DNA of 64,000 nt from an uncultured delta proteobacterium (lineage in GTDB: Bacteria; Desulfobacterota; Desulfobulbia; Desulfobulbales; Desulfocapsaceae), in contig CAIUQR010000044.1 in assembly GCA_903901335.1 (NCBI GenBank), positions 1-64,000 on the forward strand, in the 5' to 3' direction. Under the pieces are notes generated by a model. The model saw only the letters and a list, made by a program, of their open reading frames with translations, ran no database searches and was not told the origin of the DNA. The translations under genes and the position numbers were made by a program. This document shows, piece by piece, positions 1 through 8,568 of this stretch; the stretch's first letter is position 1; each line of letters starts with the position of its first letter.

Positions 1-50
1 CGACACCCGGATTCGAAGTCCGGTGCTCTATCCAGCTGAGCTACGGGTGC
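1..50 (-). tRNA. tRNA-Arg (anticodon TCG), 5' part only
   Basis: Read on the minus strand, the first 50 bases form the acceptor 5' strand, a D-arm (GCTC/GAGC stem around an AGCTGGATA loop) and an anticodon arm with stem CCGGA/TCCGG and loop CTTCGAA, giving anticodon TCG (decodes CGA). The variable loop and T-arm lie beyond the left edge of the window, so the gene is cut by the window and not broken in the genome. Confidence 0.9.
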
Positions 51-149
51 GTTTGATGCCTCCTTGGATACCATGTCCGGCACTTCAGGTCAACGACTAA
101 GAGCTTCTCGTTTTGGTATTTTCTCCGGAGATGAATGTGCGTGTTTTTT

Positions 150-1346
150 TCATTGTTTCTGAGGGATCGTACAACCGATTCCGGCTGCCTGTTTAAGGAA
201 AAAATCATCGGTCATACCGGCGATAAAGTCGCGCACCATGGCCTCAGGGGGTTGGATAGTGTGATACGTTTCACCTCTATCGGCCATCATATCGATCTGC
301 GATGAAAATCTATTGGTATTCTCACGCAGGTGGCGCACATAGAAGAGAAAGAGCTTTTCATAGCAGTCTTGGATCCGTGGGGTTGACCTCTTTGTCAGAG
401 GATTCAGGTAAATACGCTGATAATTGAACTCTTTTAATTTCCCCAGTCCGGCAGCAATCTCCTTGCTGAAACCGATAAAATCCGCACCGGACCGGATTTG
501 GCCACCCGGTGAGGTAACCCTGCTGTTCACTATCAGGTCCGTGACCAGGGTGTAAACAATGGTGCCATTGGTGTCACCAAGCAGGGAGCGGCAGTCCACA
601 GGGATATCGGAGCGCTGAATAAGTCCGAGGATGATCGCGTCTTCAATATCCCTGCCGATGTAGGCAACCGTGTCGGCAAGTCTGACTACACACCCTTCGA
701 GAGTCATCGGTCTCAGGTCAAGGGAAGGCTCCTTCTCCTTGGCCATGATTTTTTCATCCAGATCTTTGAAATCTCTCCCCGGTTGGGGTGCGAGGAAGCG
801 GGTATGGCTTTCCCCGTCATGACAGAGGATGCCGTCCAGAGTCTGCAAGGACAGATTCCAGCCTTTCCCTTTTTTTTCCAGAAGGTCAAGAAAACGGACA
901 GACTGGATATTATGCTGGAATGGCGGCAACCCGTGCTGTACGCAGAGGTCCGAGAGGAAGGCTTCTCCGTCGTGGCCGAATGGGGGATGGCCGATATCGT
1001 GACCGAGAGCGATTGCCTCGATCAGATCCTCATTCAGACGAAGAAAACGGCCGATGGTTCTGGCAATACGGGAGACCAGCTGAACATGCAACCCCCGATG
1101 GGTGATGTGGTCGTTGGCCACCAGGCAGAATACCTGGGTCTTGTCGATATATCGGGTGTAGGCCCTGGAGTGGAGAATCCGGTCGGCGTCGAGGGCAAAA
1201 TTCTGACGGTAACCCTGTCTGTCTTCCTTGGTCCGCCGCAGGGCCTCGGTGCTTGCTGTAGCTGAAGGCGAAAGCCGTTTTTCTTCATCGCCGTTCAAGG
1301 TGTCGAGATGCGTAAAAAGTGATGAATGAATGTCTGGTACTGACAT
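150..1346 (-). CDS. dgt: dGTPase-like deoxyguanosinetriphosphate triphosphohydrolase
   Basis: The 398-residue product matches the HD-superfamily dNTP triphosphohydrolases, which hydrolyse dNTPs to deoxynucleoside and triphosphate and help balance nucleotide pools in the cytoplasm. The metal-binding HD signature is visible: a THR-G-L-H segment near residues 82-87, then the GHDIGHPPFGHDGE segment around residues 115-128, where H116-D117 is the HD pair. Length is typical of the shorter dGTPase-like group. The ATG start lies at the edge of a 1-kb non-coding stretch and is divergent from the Hdr operon across that stretch. Substrate preference (dGTP or broad) cannot be read from sequence. Confidence 0.9.
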   Translation of the reverse strand: MSVPDIHSSLFTHLDTLNGDEEKRLSPSATASTEALRRTKEDRQGYRQNFALDADRILHSRAYTRYIDKTQVFCLVANDHITHRGLHVQLVSRIARTIGRFLRLNEDLIEAIALGHDIGHPPFGHDGEAFLSDLCVQHGLPPFQHNIQSVRFLDLLEKKGKGWNLSLQTLDGILCHDGESHTRFLAPQPGRDFKDLDEKIMAKEKEPSLDLRPMTLEGCVVRLADTVAYIGRDIEDAIILGLIQRSDIPVDCRSLLGDTNGTIVYTLVTDLIVNSRVTSPGGQIRSGADFIGFSKEIAAGLGKLKEFNYQRIYLNPLTKRSTPRIQDCYEKLFLFYVRHLRENTNRFSSQIDMMADRGETYHTIQPPEAMVRDFIAGMTDDFFLKQAAGIGCTIPQKQ

Positions 1347-1874
1347 GAAATCGTTTTATTGATGAAAAAAGAAAAGTTGCAGATGCAAATGTTCGTTGAA
1401 AAAACGCAATGTACTTTATTCGGGAGAAAAATGCATCCGCAGGGGTTAAAGTGAACTTTTTTTAAATCCGATTCTTCTTATTAAATTGCTGTTGGTAATA
1501 ATCCTTGATGCATTTGATCTGAATCGATGTTACCCATTCTTTAGGCCCTTGAAAAATATGCACATGTTTTTTGGGGAGGATTTTTCTAAGGGACTTGCTT
1601 CCTTTCAGGAGACACTGAAAAAAGTCCCGTTTATCAGGATTATGGGATATTGTTTCTCGTTGCGAATACTGGTTTTTTTAAGTAAATACAAATGATCAGG
1701 GAAGAATATCCAGAGCAGGAAGGGGAATGATGAAAAAAATCTGTCCTCGCATCTCCCTTGGTGGTTGGTCGGAAAAACTAAATTGGTGCTACAGCTGACC
1801 AGTTCTATTTTCTTTTTTTCGGCATTATTTTTTGATTTACCCTTGCTATTTCCTGCAACTTAATTTAAATAGTA
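1347..1874. other. Gene-free stretch upstream of dgt
   Basis: No convincing coding region is seen. The only open frame of note (about 1486-1695, plus strand) begins with TTG, has no ribosome-binding site and resembles no family. The stretch is AT-rich with T-runs and should contain the dgt promoter on the minus strand, but no clear -35/-10 pair could be assigned. Confidence 0.6.
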
Positions 1875-2340
1875 CTTATGTGCATACGTTAGAAATACTA
1901 CGTTGTAGTAACTCGATGTAAGCCTTGTGACACATTGTGGTAATAGTCTGCATTGGGCGTGCTTGGCCTTATTATGTGCATAAGCTAGAAATACCACATT
2001 GTGGTAATAGAAAAATATGTACGTGATACTTTGTGGTGATGCGGTTATCAAGGCATTGTCGTACCGAGATTATGTGCATAAGCTAGAAATACCACATTGT
2101 GGTAATAGAAAAATATGTGCGTGATACATTGTGGTGATTTGTGAGAGTTGATTTTGGCGTGTCCTGATTATGTGTATACGCCAAAAATACCACATTGTAG
2201 CAATAGAACCACAATAGAGGTGATACGTTGTGGTGTTATGGTGAAAATGGCAGTAGCATGCCTTGATTGTGTGCATAAGCTAAAAATACCACACTGTCGT
2301 AGTGTGATGCTGGGCAGGTGATACAGTGTGTCGGACTTTT
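1875..2340. repeat. Five tandem ~98-bp units with paired dyad elements
   Basis: Five degenerate direct repeats start near 1875, 1971, 2069, 2167 and 2266 (periods 96, 98, 98, 99). Units 2 and 3 agree at all but two positions over their first 70 bases and then carry unrelated ~28-base tails. Each unit opens with TTATG-TG-CATAA or a variant. It then carries a dyad ACCACA-T-TGTGGT and a second, half-conserved copy whose centre lies 32-33 bp downstream (centres near 1903/1935, 1999/2031, 2097/2129, 2195/2228, 2294/2326). In unit 1 the dyad reads ACTACG-T-TGTAGT: one arm base pair has changed from C-G to T-A on both sides, which argues that the symmetry is selected. The array ends about 90 bp before the Hdr operon start. 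Function is unknown; an operator array or structured RNA elements are possible. Confidence 0.85.
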
Positions 2341-2428
2341 ACGTGAGTATTGATAACATGCTTTTCAGACAGTCTGGAGAGCGATTTCCTATCGCCCACG
2401 TTTTTTGTGGTCTTTCAAGGGGAAGGTT

Positions 2429-4741
2429 GTGAAGAAAAACAGTATCAACCCGGATTTGTACAGCGAAGTCAAGAGGCTTGGGGCCAAGGATATGGAAGCC
2501 TGTATGCAATGTGGAAACTGCGCATCTGCATGTCCTTTGTCGACTGGGGAAAATACGTTTCCCCGAAAAATTTATCGCTATCTCCAGCTCGGCCTGAGAG
2601 ATAAGCTGTTGGAATCACCCGAACCGTGGCTCTGTTATTACTGCGGTGACTGTAATACCGACTGTCCGCGGGGTGCGGAGCCTGCCGAGACCATGATGGC
2701 GGCCCGCCGCTGGCTGATAACCCAGTATGACTGGACCGGGCTTGCCAGCAAGTTCTATACCTCGCCGAAAGCGGAGGTGGGGGCCTTTATGGCCATAGCA
2801 CTCTTCGTTATTTCGCTCTTTGTGATCTTCCATGGACCGGTGGTCACGGATCGTGTCGAGCTGAACACCTTTGCGCCGGTACATTGGGTGCATATCGGTG
2901 ATCAGATCATGATTTTTATCGTGTTCGCCTTATTGTTCGCCAATGCGGCCAAAATGTATTTCGGCATCATGCAGGGGACGAGGATACCGCTTCATCTCTA
3001 CCTTACCCAGGCACCGGTCTTCATCATCAACTACTTCACGCAGAAACGATGGCGAAAGTGTGGAACCGGCCCCGGCAGCGCCTGGTGGCGGCATTTCTTC
3101 CTGTTTTCAGGATGGGTGACGATGGAAGTCCTGGTAATGATAACGCTTAGCGCGTTTCAGACTGATGTCATCCATTCGTTTTGGCATCCGACCAGGTTGT
3201 TCGGCTACTATGCCACCATTGCCCTGATGTTCGGCTCAACTACCATGCTGTATAGCCGATGGTTCAAAAAAGAGCAGAATCTGCATCGTTATTCGGATTT
3301 TACCGACTTGTTCTTCCTGGTGTTGATCATAGCCATCGCTGTGACCGGCATCACGGTCCATATTTTCCGGCTTGCCGGGCTGCCGATCATGACCTACACC
3401 ATCTATGTGATCCATGTCGGCATCTGTGTCGGCATGCTCGTTCTGATGCTGCCCTTTGGCAAGCTCTCGCATCTGATGTACAGGCCGCTGGCCATCTTCC
3501 TGACGACCTTGAAAGCAAAGGCCCAACATGATTCGAAGGCTGATCTGGCTGCGATTCAGAAGGATGCCGGAGAGACCTTCAAGACCTGCATGCAGTGTGG
3601 TACCTGTACCGGGAGTTGTCCCGTAGGTGAGATATCGCAATACAGTCCGCGCATGATTGTCCGGAATATCGGTCTGGGCCGGACCTCCAATGTCTCCGTC
3701 GATGAGGCCTCGTGGGCCTGCGCCACCTGTAACAGCTGTGTCGAGCACTGTCCTCGCGGCATCGGTATCCTTGATCTGATCAAATCAGTGCGTCGCCAGG
3801 TCGTTGATGCAGGACTTCTGCCCGGATATTTTGATACTCCGGTGAAGAGTCTGAAGAAAATCGGCAACCCGTGGGGGGGCAAGAAGGAAAATCGACTGGA
3901 TTGGGCCAAGGGAGCGAAGCTGCCGGTCTATACCAAAGAGCATGAATACTGTCTGTTCACCTGCTGTACCACGGCCTATGACACAAGCACCGGCAAAGGC
4001 AGCCAGAAGGCAGGTCTTGCATTTCTGCAGCTGCTTGATCATGCCGGTGTCTCTTATGGAACTCTGGGGACAAAAGAGAGCTGTTGCGGCGATATGGTCG
4101 ATAAGATCGGCGCTGCTGATGTTGTCGCCGATCTGACCAGGAAAAACACCGAGATGTTCCTGGAGGCCGGTGTTTCCAAAATCCTCACCGTTTCTCCCCA
4201 CTGCCTGAATTCCTTCAGCAAGAATTATGAAGGATTGAAGAAAGTGGCCAATGTTCACTCGACTGAACTCCTTGATAAATGTATCCAGGAGGGCAGCCTC
4301 AAACCTGTCTCCAGGCTTGATATTAAAGTGACCTACCATGATCCCTGCTATCTTGGCAGACATTCCGCCGTTTATGATGAGCCAAGGAGGATTCTTGAAT
4401 CGATACCAGGCCTTACGCTGATAGAGATGCAGAATAACAGAGATCGGAGCTTCTGCTGTGGCGGTGGTGGCGGCGGGTCATGGAAGGACAGCACAACGAA
4501 AGAAAGTCTGGGGGAGGTTCGGGTCAAAGAGGCGATGGCGACCGGCGCCGAAGTGATCGCGACCTCGTGCCCGTACTGTATCCGTATGCTGAATGATTCC
4601 ATCACTAAACTTGGTGTTGGAAATAAGATAAAAGTCCAGGATATAACGGAACTGCTGCTGCAGTCGGTTGATTTGTCGGATACATCGGGCAAAACTGGAA
4701 ATAACAATATGAGCATTTCTCAGGAGGACCGTCATGTCTGA
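2429..4741 (+). CDS. Membrane-bound HdrC-HdrE-HdrD-like fusion protein
   Basis: This protein of about 770 residues (numbered from the preferred start) joins three modules. Residues ~25-80 hold two CxxCxxCxxxCP 4Fe-4S motifs (HdrC-like). Residues ~115-350 hold about six hydrophobic helices with membrane histidines, like the QmoC/HdrE/NarI cytochrome b-type anchors. Residues ~385-450 hold two more 4Fe-4S motifs, followed by paired cysteine-rich CCG-type domains (one CCG segment near 4450-4480) as in HdrD. The expected role is electron transfer between the membrane quinone pool and a cytoplasmic disulfide- or thiol-linked site. The GTG at 2429 is preferred because AAGGGGAAGG lies just upstream; a TTG at 2405 is in frame and would add eight residues. 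It opens the operon and overlaps the next gene by 8 bp. The physiological substrate is not known. Confidence 0.85.
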   Translation: MKKNSINPDLYSEVKRLGAKDMEACMQCGNCASACPLSTGENTFPRKIYRYLQLGLRDKLLESPEPWLCYYCGDCNTDCPRGAEPAETMMAARRWLITQYDWTGLASKFYTSPKAEVGAFMAIALFVISLFVIFHGPVVTDRVELNTFAPVHWVHIGDQIMIFIVFALLFANAAKMYFGIMQGTRIPLHLYLTQAPVFIINYFTQKRWRKCGTGPGSAWWRHFFLFSGWVTMEVLVMITLSAFQTDVIHSFWHPTRLFGYYATIALMFGSTTMLYSRWFKKEQNLHRYSDFTDLFFLVLIIAIAVTGITVHIFRLAGLPIMTYTIYVIHVGICVGMLVLMLPFGKLSHLMYRPLAIFLTTLKAKAQHDSKADLAAIQKDAGETFKTCMQCGTCTGSCPVGEISQYSPRMIVRNIGLGRTSNVSVDEASWACATCNSCVEHCPRGIGILDLIKSVRRQVVDAGLLPGYFDTPVKSLKKIGNPWGGKKENRLDWAKGAKLPVYTKEHEYCLFTCCTTAYDTSTGKGSQKAGLAFLQLLDHAGVSYGTLGTKESCCGDMVDKIGAADVVADLTRKNTEMFLEAGVSKILTVSPHCLNSFSKNYEGLKKVANVHSTELLDKCIQEGSLKPVSRLDIKVTYHDPCYLGRHSAVYDEPRRILESIPGLTLIEMQNNRDRSFCCGGGGGGSWKDSTTKESLGEVRVKEAMATGAEVIATSCPYCIRMLNDSITKLGVGNKIKVQDITELLLQSVDLSDTSGKTGNNNMSISQEDRHV

Positions 4742-7700
4742 GCGAATCGGGTTTTTCATCTGCCACTGCGGGATCAATATCGCCTATCGGGTCAGAGTGA
4801 AGGAGGTGGCGGAATATGCGGCCACCTTCCCGGGAGTCGTAGTTTCCAAAGATTATCTATTCATGTGTTCGGATCCGGGACAGGATCTCATCGAAAAGGA
4901 GATTAAAAATCTCGATCTGACCCGTGTGGTTGTGGCCTCCTGTTCACCCCGTATGCATGAGAAGACCTTCCGGGCAGCCTGCCAGCGGGCCGGCTTGAAT
5001 CCTTACCGGGCCTTCCATATGGTCAGTGTCCGCGAACATGGATCCTGGGTGACGGAGAATGAGGATGAGGCCACGGCGAAGGCAATCGTCATCGTCAGGG
5101 CCGGTCTGATGCGGGTAACGAATCAAAGTGCGCTGACCCCGAGCCGGTTTTCGGTTAATCCGAACACTCTGGTGGTTGGCGGCGGTATCGCCGGCATGCA
5201 GGCGGCTCTTGATATCGCAAGCTCCGGTAATAAGGCCTATCTGGTGGAAAGGCAGCCCACCGTCGGCGGCCATATGCTTCAGTATGATAAGACCTTCCCA
5301 ACTCTGGACTGCGCAGCCTGTATCGGTACACCGAAGATGGTGGCCGTCGGCCAGGAGAAAAACGTTATACTGATGACGAATACCGAGGTGGAGAATGTCA
5401 GTGGTTTTATCGGCAACTTCAAGGTCAACGTCAATCAGCGCTCCCGTTATGTGAAGACGAATTGTACCGGTTGCAGTGATTGTACCAAGGTCTGTCCGGT
5501 CGATGCACCGAACGAATGGGATGTCCAGACCAAGATGCGTAAAGCCATCTATATCTCCTTCCCGCAGGCCGTACCGGTCCGCTACGCTATTGACAAAAAG
5601 GATCGCGGCCCTTGTGTTCAGACCTGTCCAGCCGGTATCAATATCCAGGGCTTCGTTGCGTTGATAAAGGTCGGCAAGTATCAGGAAGCGCTGAACCTGA
5701 TAATGGAAAAGATGCCGCTTCCCGGTACGCTTGGCCGTATTTGCCCCGCCCCCTGTGAGACCCAGTGCCGCAGGCAGGAGGTCGATTCACCCCTGGCGAT
5801 CTGCCAGTTGAAACGGTTCGCCGCCGACCAGGTTAATTGGAATGCGCTGCCGGTGCCTACAATCGAGATAAAGGATGAAAGCGAGAAGGTGGCCATTATC
5901 GGCGCCGGTCCGGCGGGGCTTTCCGCCGCCTATTTCCTGGCTAAAAAAGGCTATCATCCGACGATTTTCGAAAAGGCTCCTTTTGCCGGCGGTATGCTCC
6001 GATTCGGTATTCCCGACTACCGGTTGCCTCCAGCAATCCTTGAACAGGAGATCAACTATATTAAGAAGCTGGGTGTGGATATTCAGCTGAATGCAAACAT
6101 CGGCAAGGAACGTCCGGTGGCCAGCCTCTTCAATGAGGGATTCAAGGCTGTCTATCTGGCAACCGGCGCGCAGAAAAGCCGGAAGATGAACATCGAGAAC
6201 GAGGATGCCGAAGGCGTCATGCACGGTATCGATTATCTCGGACTTCTGAATCTGAAACAACCGGTCAAGACCGGCAAGAAGGTAGTGGTCGTCGGCGGTG
6301 GTGATGTGGCCATCGACGCAGCCCGCGAGGCCCTCAGGCAGGGTGCCTCCGAGGTGAAGATGGTCTATAGACGGAGCAGGGATGAGATGCCGGCGGTCAA
6401 GCATGAGATCCAGTCTGCCGAGGAAGAAGGCATCAAGATCGAGCTGCTGGTTAATCCGATCGCGGTCCTGACTGCGGGCGGTAAGGTTACCGGGCTCCGT
6501 TGTATCAAAATGGCCCTCGGGGAACCGGATGAATCCGGCAGGAGGAGGCCGGTCCCGGTTGAAGGCTCCGAGTTTGATATCGAATGCGACATGATGATTC
6601 CGGCCATCGGCCAGCAGGTCAATACCAGTTTCCTGGAAGGTACGAAAGGTGTCGAGTTGACCCGATGGGGGACCGTTGCCGCTGATGCGGTCACTTATCA
6701 GACCAGTTATCCAGGGATTTTTGCCGGTGGTGACATGTTTACCGGTCCATCCATTGCTGTTGAAGCGGTGGCTGCTGGAAACGAGGCCTCGGTTTCGATA
6801 GAAAAATATCTCATGGGCGAGGAACTTGCCGAAAACAGGCCTGCCAAACCAACCGGCAGTGACTGGAAGGCGATTCCGAAAAAGGTCGAGTCTTTCCCTC
6901 GTGCCACGATGCCCGCTCTACCGGTTGGTGAGCGTGTTAAAAATTACAAGGAAATCGAGCTTGGATTCAGTGAGGAACAGGCCAGAGCAGAGGCCGCACG
7001 TTGCGTTGATTGCGGTGGTTGCTGCGAGTGCAAGCTCTGCCTCAACGAGTGCAAAGCGGGTGCCATCGACCATGACATGACTGATAAGAAGGAGACCATT
7101 GATGTCGGTTCCATCATCATCGCCACCGGCTTTGATCCGATGAATCCGTCGAAGATGACCCAGTATGGCTACGGCAAGTACCGGAACGTTTTTACCAATA
7201 TCGAATTCGAGCGTCTCTCCAATGCCACCGGGCCGACCTCCGGAAAACTTCGAAAGCGCGACATGAAGGATCCACTGAAGTTCACCGATGCGCCAAAGAG
7301 CGTGGCCATTCTGCATTGCATCGGCAGCCGTGATATAAATCATCATGAATACTGTTCCCGGACCTGTTGCATGTATGCCCTTAAGTATGCGCATCTGTTG
7401 AAGGATAAATGCGGGCATGATACGGAGATCTACAACTTCTATATTGACATGCGCTGTTTCGGCAAGGGATACGAAGAATTCTATAAGAAGGTCCAGTCCG
7501 AAGGTGTCAAGATGATCCGCGGCAAGGCGGGTTCCATCAGTGAGGATGCAGACGGCATGCTGACCGTGAAGGGGGAAGATACCCTTTCCAACCGCCTGAT
7601 CGAGATTAAAGTGGAGATGGTTATCCTCTGCACGGCGATGGAGGCTAGGCCGGATGCACCCGATGTTATGCGGAAGTTTGGTATCGGTATCGGCTCCGAC

Positions 7701-8108
7701 GGCTTTTTCCAGGAAGAGCATCCGAAACTGGCGCCTGTATCGACTCCTACGAGCGGTGTCTTTCTGGCCGGGGCCTGTCAGGGACCGAAGGATATCCCGG
7801 ACACGGTTGCCCAGGCGAAGGGCGCTGCCGGGGAGTGTCTGGCGCTGAGCTCTGCCGGTCAGGTTGAAGTCCCGCCCATGATATCGAGCATTGATCCCGA
7901 TATCTGTGTCGGTTGTCAGCTCTGTATCGGGCTCTGTGCTTATTCGGCAATTGAATTTAATAGTTACGCAGGCATCAGTGAGGTTAACAGTGCTATCTGT
8001 AAAGGGTGCGGAAGTTGCGCCGGCGCTTGTCCGAGTGGTGCCGCCAAGGTGAGGCATTTTACCGATAAACAGATCTTTGCGGAAATTGATGGGATTTTAC
8101 TTAACTAA
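4734..8108 (+). CDS. hdrA: HdrA-like flavoprotein with inserted GltD-like NAD(P)H module
   Basis: The 1124-residue protein begins as classical HdrA: CHCG at residues 10-13, an FAD-binding GGGIAG near 149-154, and the CAAC segment near 193-196. A CxxCxxCxxxCP cluster at ~244-254 follows. From about residue 285 to 720 an extra block follows that looks like the small subunit of glutamate synthase: an N-terminal cysteine-rich domain (CVQTCPAGIN, CPAPCETQC), an FAD Rossmann motif (GAGPAG ~390) and a second nucleotide motif (GGGDVA ~490). HdrA sequence then resumes and ends with two ferredoxin clusters (CVGCQLCIGLC and CKGCGSCAGAC). This suggests NAD(P)H is a direct electron donor or acceptor of the complex. 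The start is fixed by CAGGAGGACC just upstream. The nicotinamide specificity is not determinable here. Confidence 0.9.
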   Translation: MSERIGFFICHCGINIAYRVRVKEVAEYAATFPGVVVSKDYLFMCSDPGQDLIEKEIKNLDLTRVVVASCSPRMHEKTFRAACQRAGLNPYRAFHMVSVREHGSWVTENEDEATAKAIVIVRAGLMRVTNQSALTPSRFSVNPNTLVVGGGIAGMQAALDIASSGNKAYLVERQPTVGGHMLQYDKTFPTLDCAACIGTPKMVAVGQEKNVILMTNTEVENVSGFIGNFKVNVNQRSRYVKTNCTGCSDCTKVCPVDAPNEWDVQTKMRKAIYISFPQAVPVRYAIDKKDRGPCVQTCPAGINIQGFVALIKVGKYQEALNLIMEKMPLPGTLGRICPAPCETQCRRQEVDSPLAICQLKRFAADQVNWNALPVPTIEIKDESEKVAIIGAGPAGLSAAYFLAKKGYHPTIFEKAPFAGGMLRFGIPDYRLPPAILEQEINYIKKLGVDIQLNANIGKERPVASLFNEGFKAVYLATGAQKSRKMNIENEDAEGVMHGIDYLGLLNLKQPVKTGKKVVVVGGGDVAIDAAREALRQGASEVKMVYRRSRDEMPAVKHEIQSAEEEGIKIELLVNPIAVLTAGGKVTGLRCIKMALGEPDESGRRRPVPVEGSEFDIECDMMIPAIGQQVNTSFLEGTKGVELTRWGTVAADAVTYQTSYPGIFAGGDMFTGPSIAVEAVAAGNEASVSIEKYLMGEELAENRPAKPTGSDWKAIPKKVESFPRATMPALPVGERVKNYKEIELGFSEEQARAEAARCVDCGGCCECKLCLNECKAGAIDHDMTDKKETIDVGSIIIATGFDPMNPSKMTQYGYGKYRNVFTNIEFERLSNATGPTSGKLRKRDMKDPLKFTDAPKSVAILHCIGSRDINHHEYCSRTCCMYALKYAHLLKDKCGHDTEIYNFYIDMRCFGKGYEEFYKKVQSEGVKMIRGKAGSISEDADGMLTVKGEDTLSNRLIEIKVEMVILCTAMEARPDAPDVMRKFGIGIGSDGFFQEEHPKLAPVSTPTSGVFLAGACQGPKDIPDTVAQAKGAAGECLALSSAGQVEVPPMISSIDPDICVGCQLCIGLCAYSAIEFNSYAGISEVNSAICKGCGSCAGACPSGAAKVRHFTDKQIFAEIDGILLN

Positions 8109-8119
8109 GGAGTTATGTG

Positions 8120-8548
8120 ATGAGCGATTTTGAACCCAAAATTGTAGCTTTCTTTTGTAACTGGTGCACATTTACCGCAGCGGATCTGGCCGGTACTTCC
8201 CGTCTGTCGTACCCGCCCAATCTCAAAATCATTCGGGTAATGTGCAGTGGTATGGTTGATCCGAAATTCGTCCTCAAGGCCTTCCTGAACGGCGCTGATG
8301 GCGTCTTGATTGGCGGATGCTGGCCTGGGGATTGTCATTATATCAATGGCAATTTCAAGGCGCGTCGCCGGGTGGCCCTTTTAACCGAGCTTTTGAAACA
8401 GTATGGAATCGGTGAAGAGCGTTTCTGGCTCCGGTGGATCGCTGCCAGTGAAGGAAACATGCTGAAGGAAGTGGCAGATGAAATGACGGTAAAACTGAAA
8501 CAACTTGGACCAAGCCCCCTGCAGAATATGGGCCAAATGGTAGGTTGA
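8120..8548 (+). CDS. mvhD: MvhD-family hydrogenase/Hdr iron-sulfur linker subunit
   Basis: The 142-residue protein belongs to the MvhD family, a small 2Fe-2S protein that passes electrons between HdrA and an electron-input module in flavin-based electron-bifurcating complexes. Conserved elements are visible: FFCNWCTFTAADLAG near the N-terminus, a CSGMVDP segment, and GGCWPGDCHY. All expected cysteines are cysteine; no in-frame TGA is involved. The ATG at 8120 follows AAGGAG by about six bases; a GTG three bases upstream is a less likely start. No hydrogenase large or small subunit is encoded nearby, so it probably links the two HdrA-type proteins and the FrhB-like subunit. Confidence 0.92.
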   Translation: MSDFEPKIVAFFCNWCTFTAADLAGTSRLSYPPNLKIIRVMCSGMVDPKFVLKAFLNGADGVLIGGCWPGDCHYINGNFKARRRVALLTELLKQYGIGEERFWLRWIAASEGNMLKEVADEMTVKLKQLGPSPLQNMGQMVG

Positions 8549-8568
8549 AGACACGGAGATGACTGAAA

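Noticed and set aside
783..1265. Plus-strand open frames inside dgt
   Set aside because: They are antisense shadows of a gene with clear HD motifs and have no ribosome-binding site.
1486..1695. Open frame of 69 codons in the region upstream of dgt
   Set aside because: TTG start, no ribosome-binding site, AT-driven composition and no family resemblance.
1875..2340. CRISPR-like array (conserved repeats with unique 28-bp tails)
   Set aside because: Repeat part is ~70 bp, degenerate between units, contains two internal dyads, and no cas genes are present.
8120..8548. Possible selenocysteine form of MvhD
   Set aside because: All conserved positions are Cys codons and no in-frame TGA occurs before the stop.
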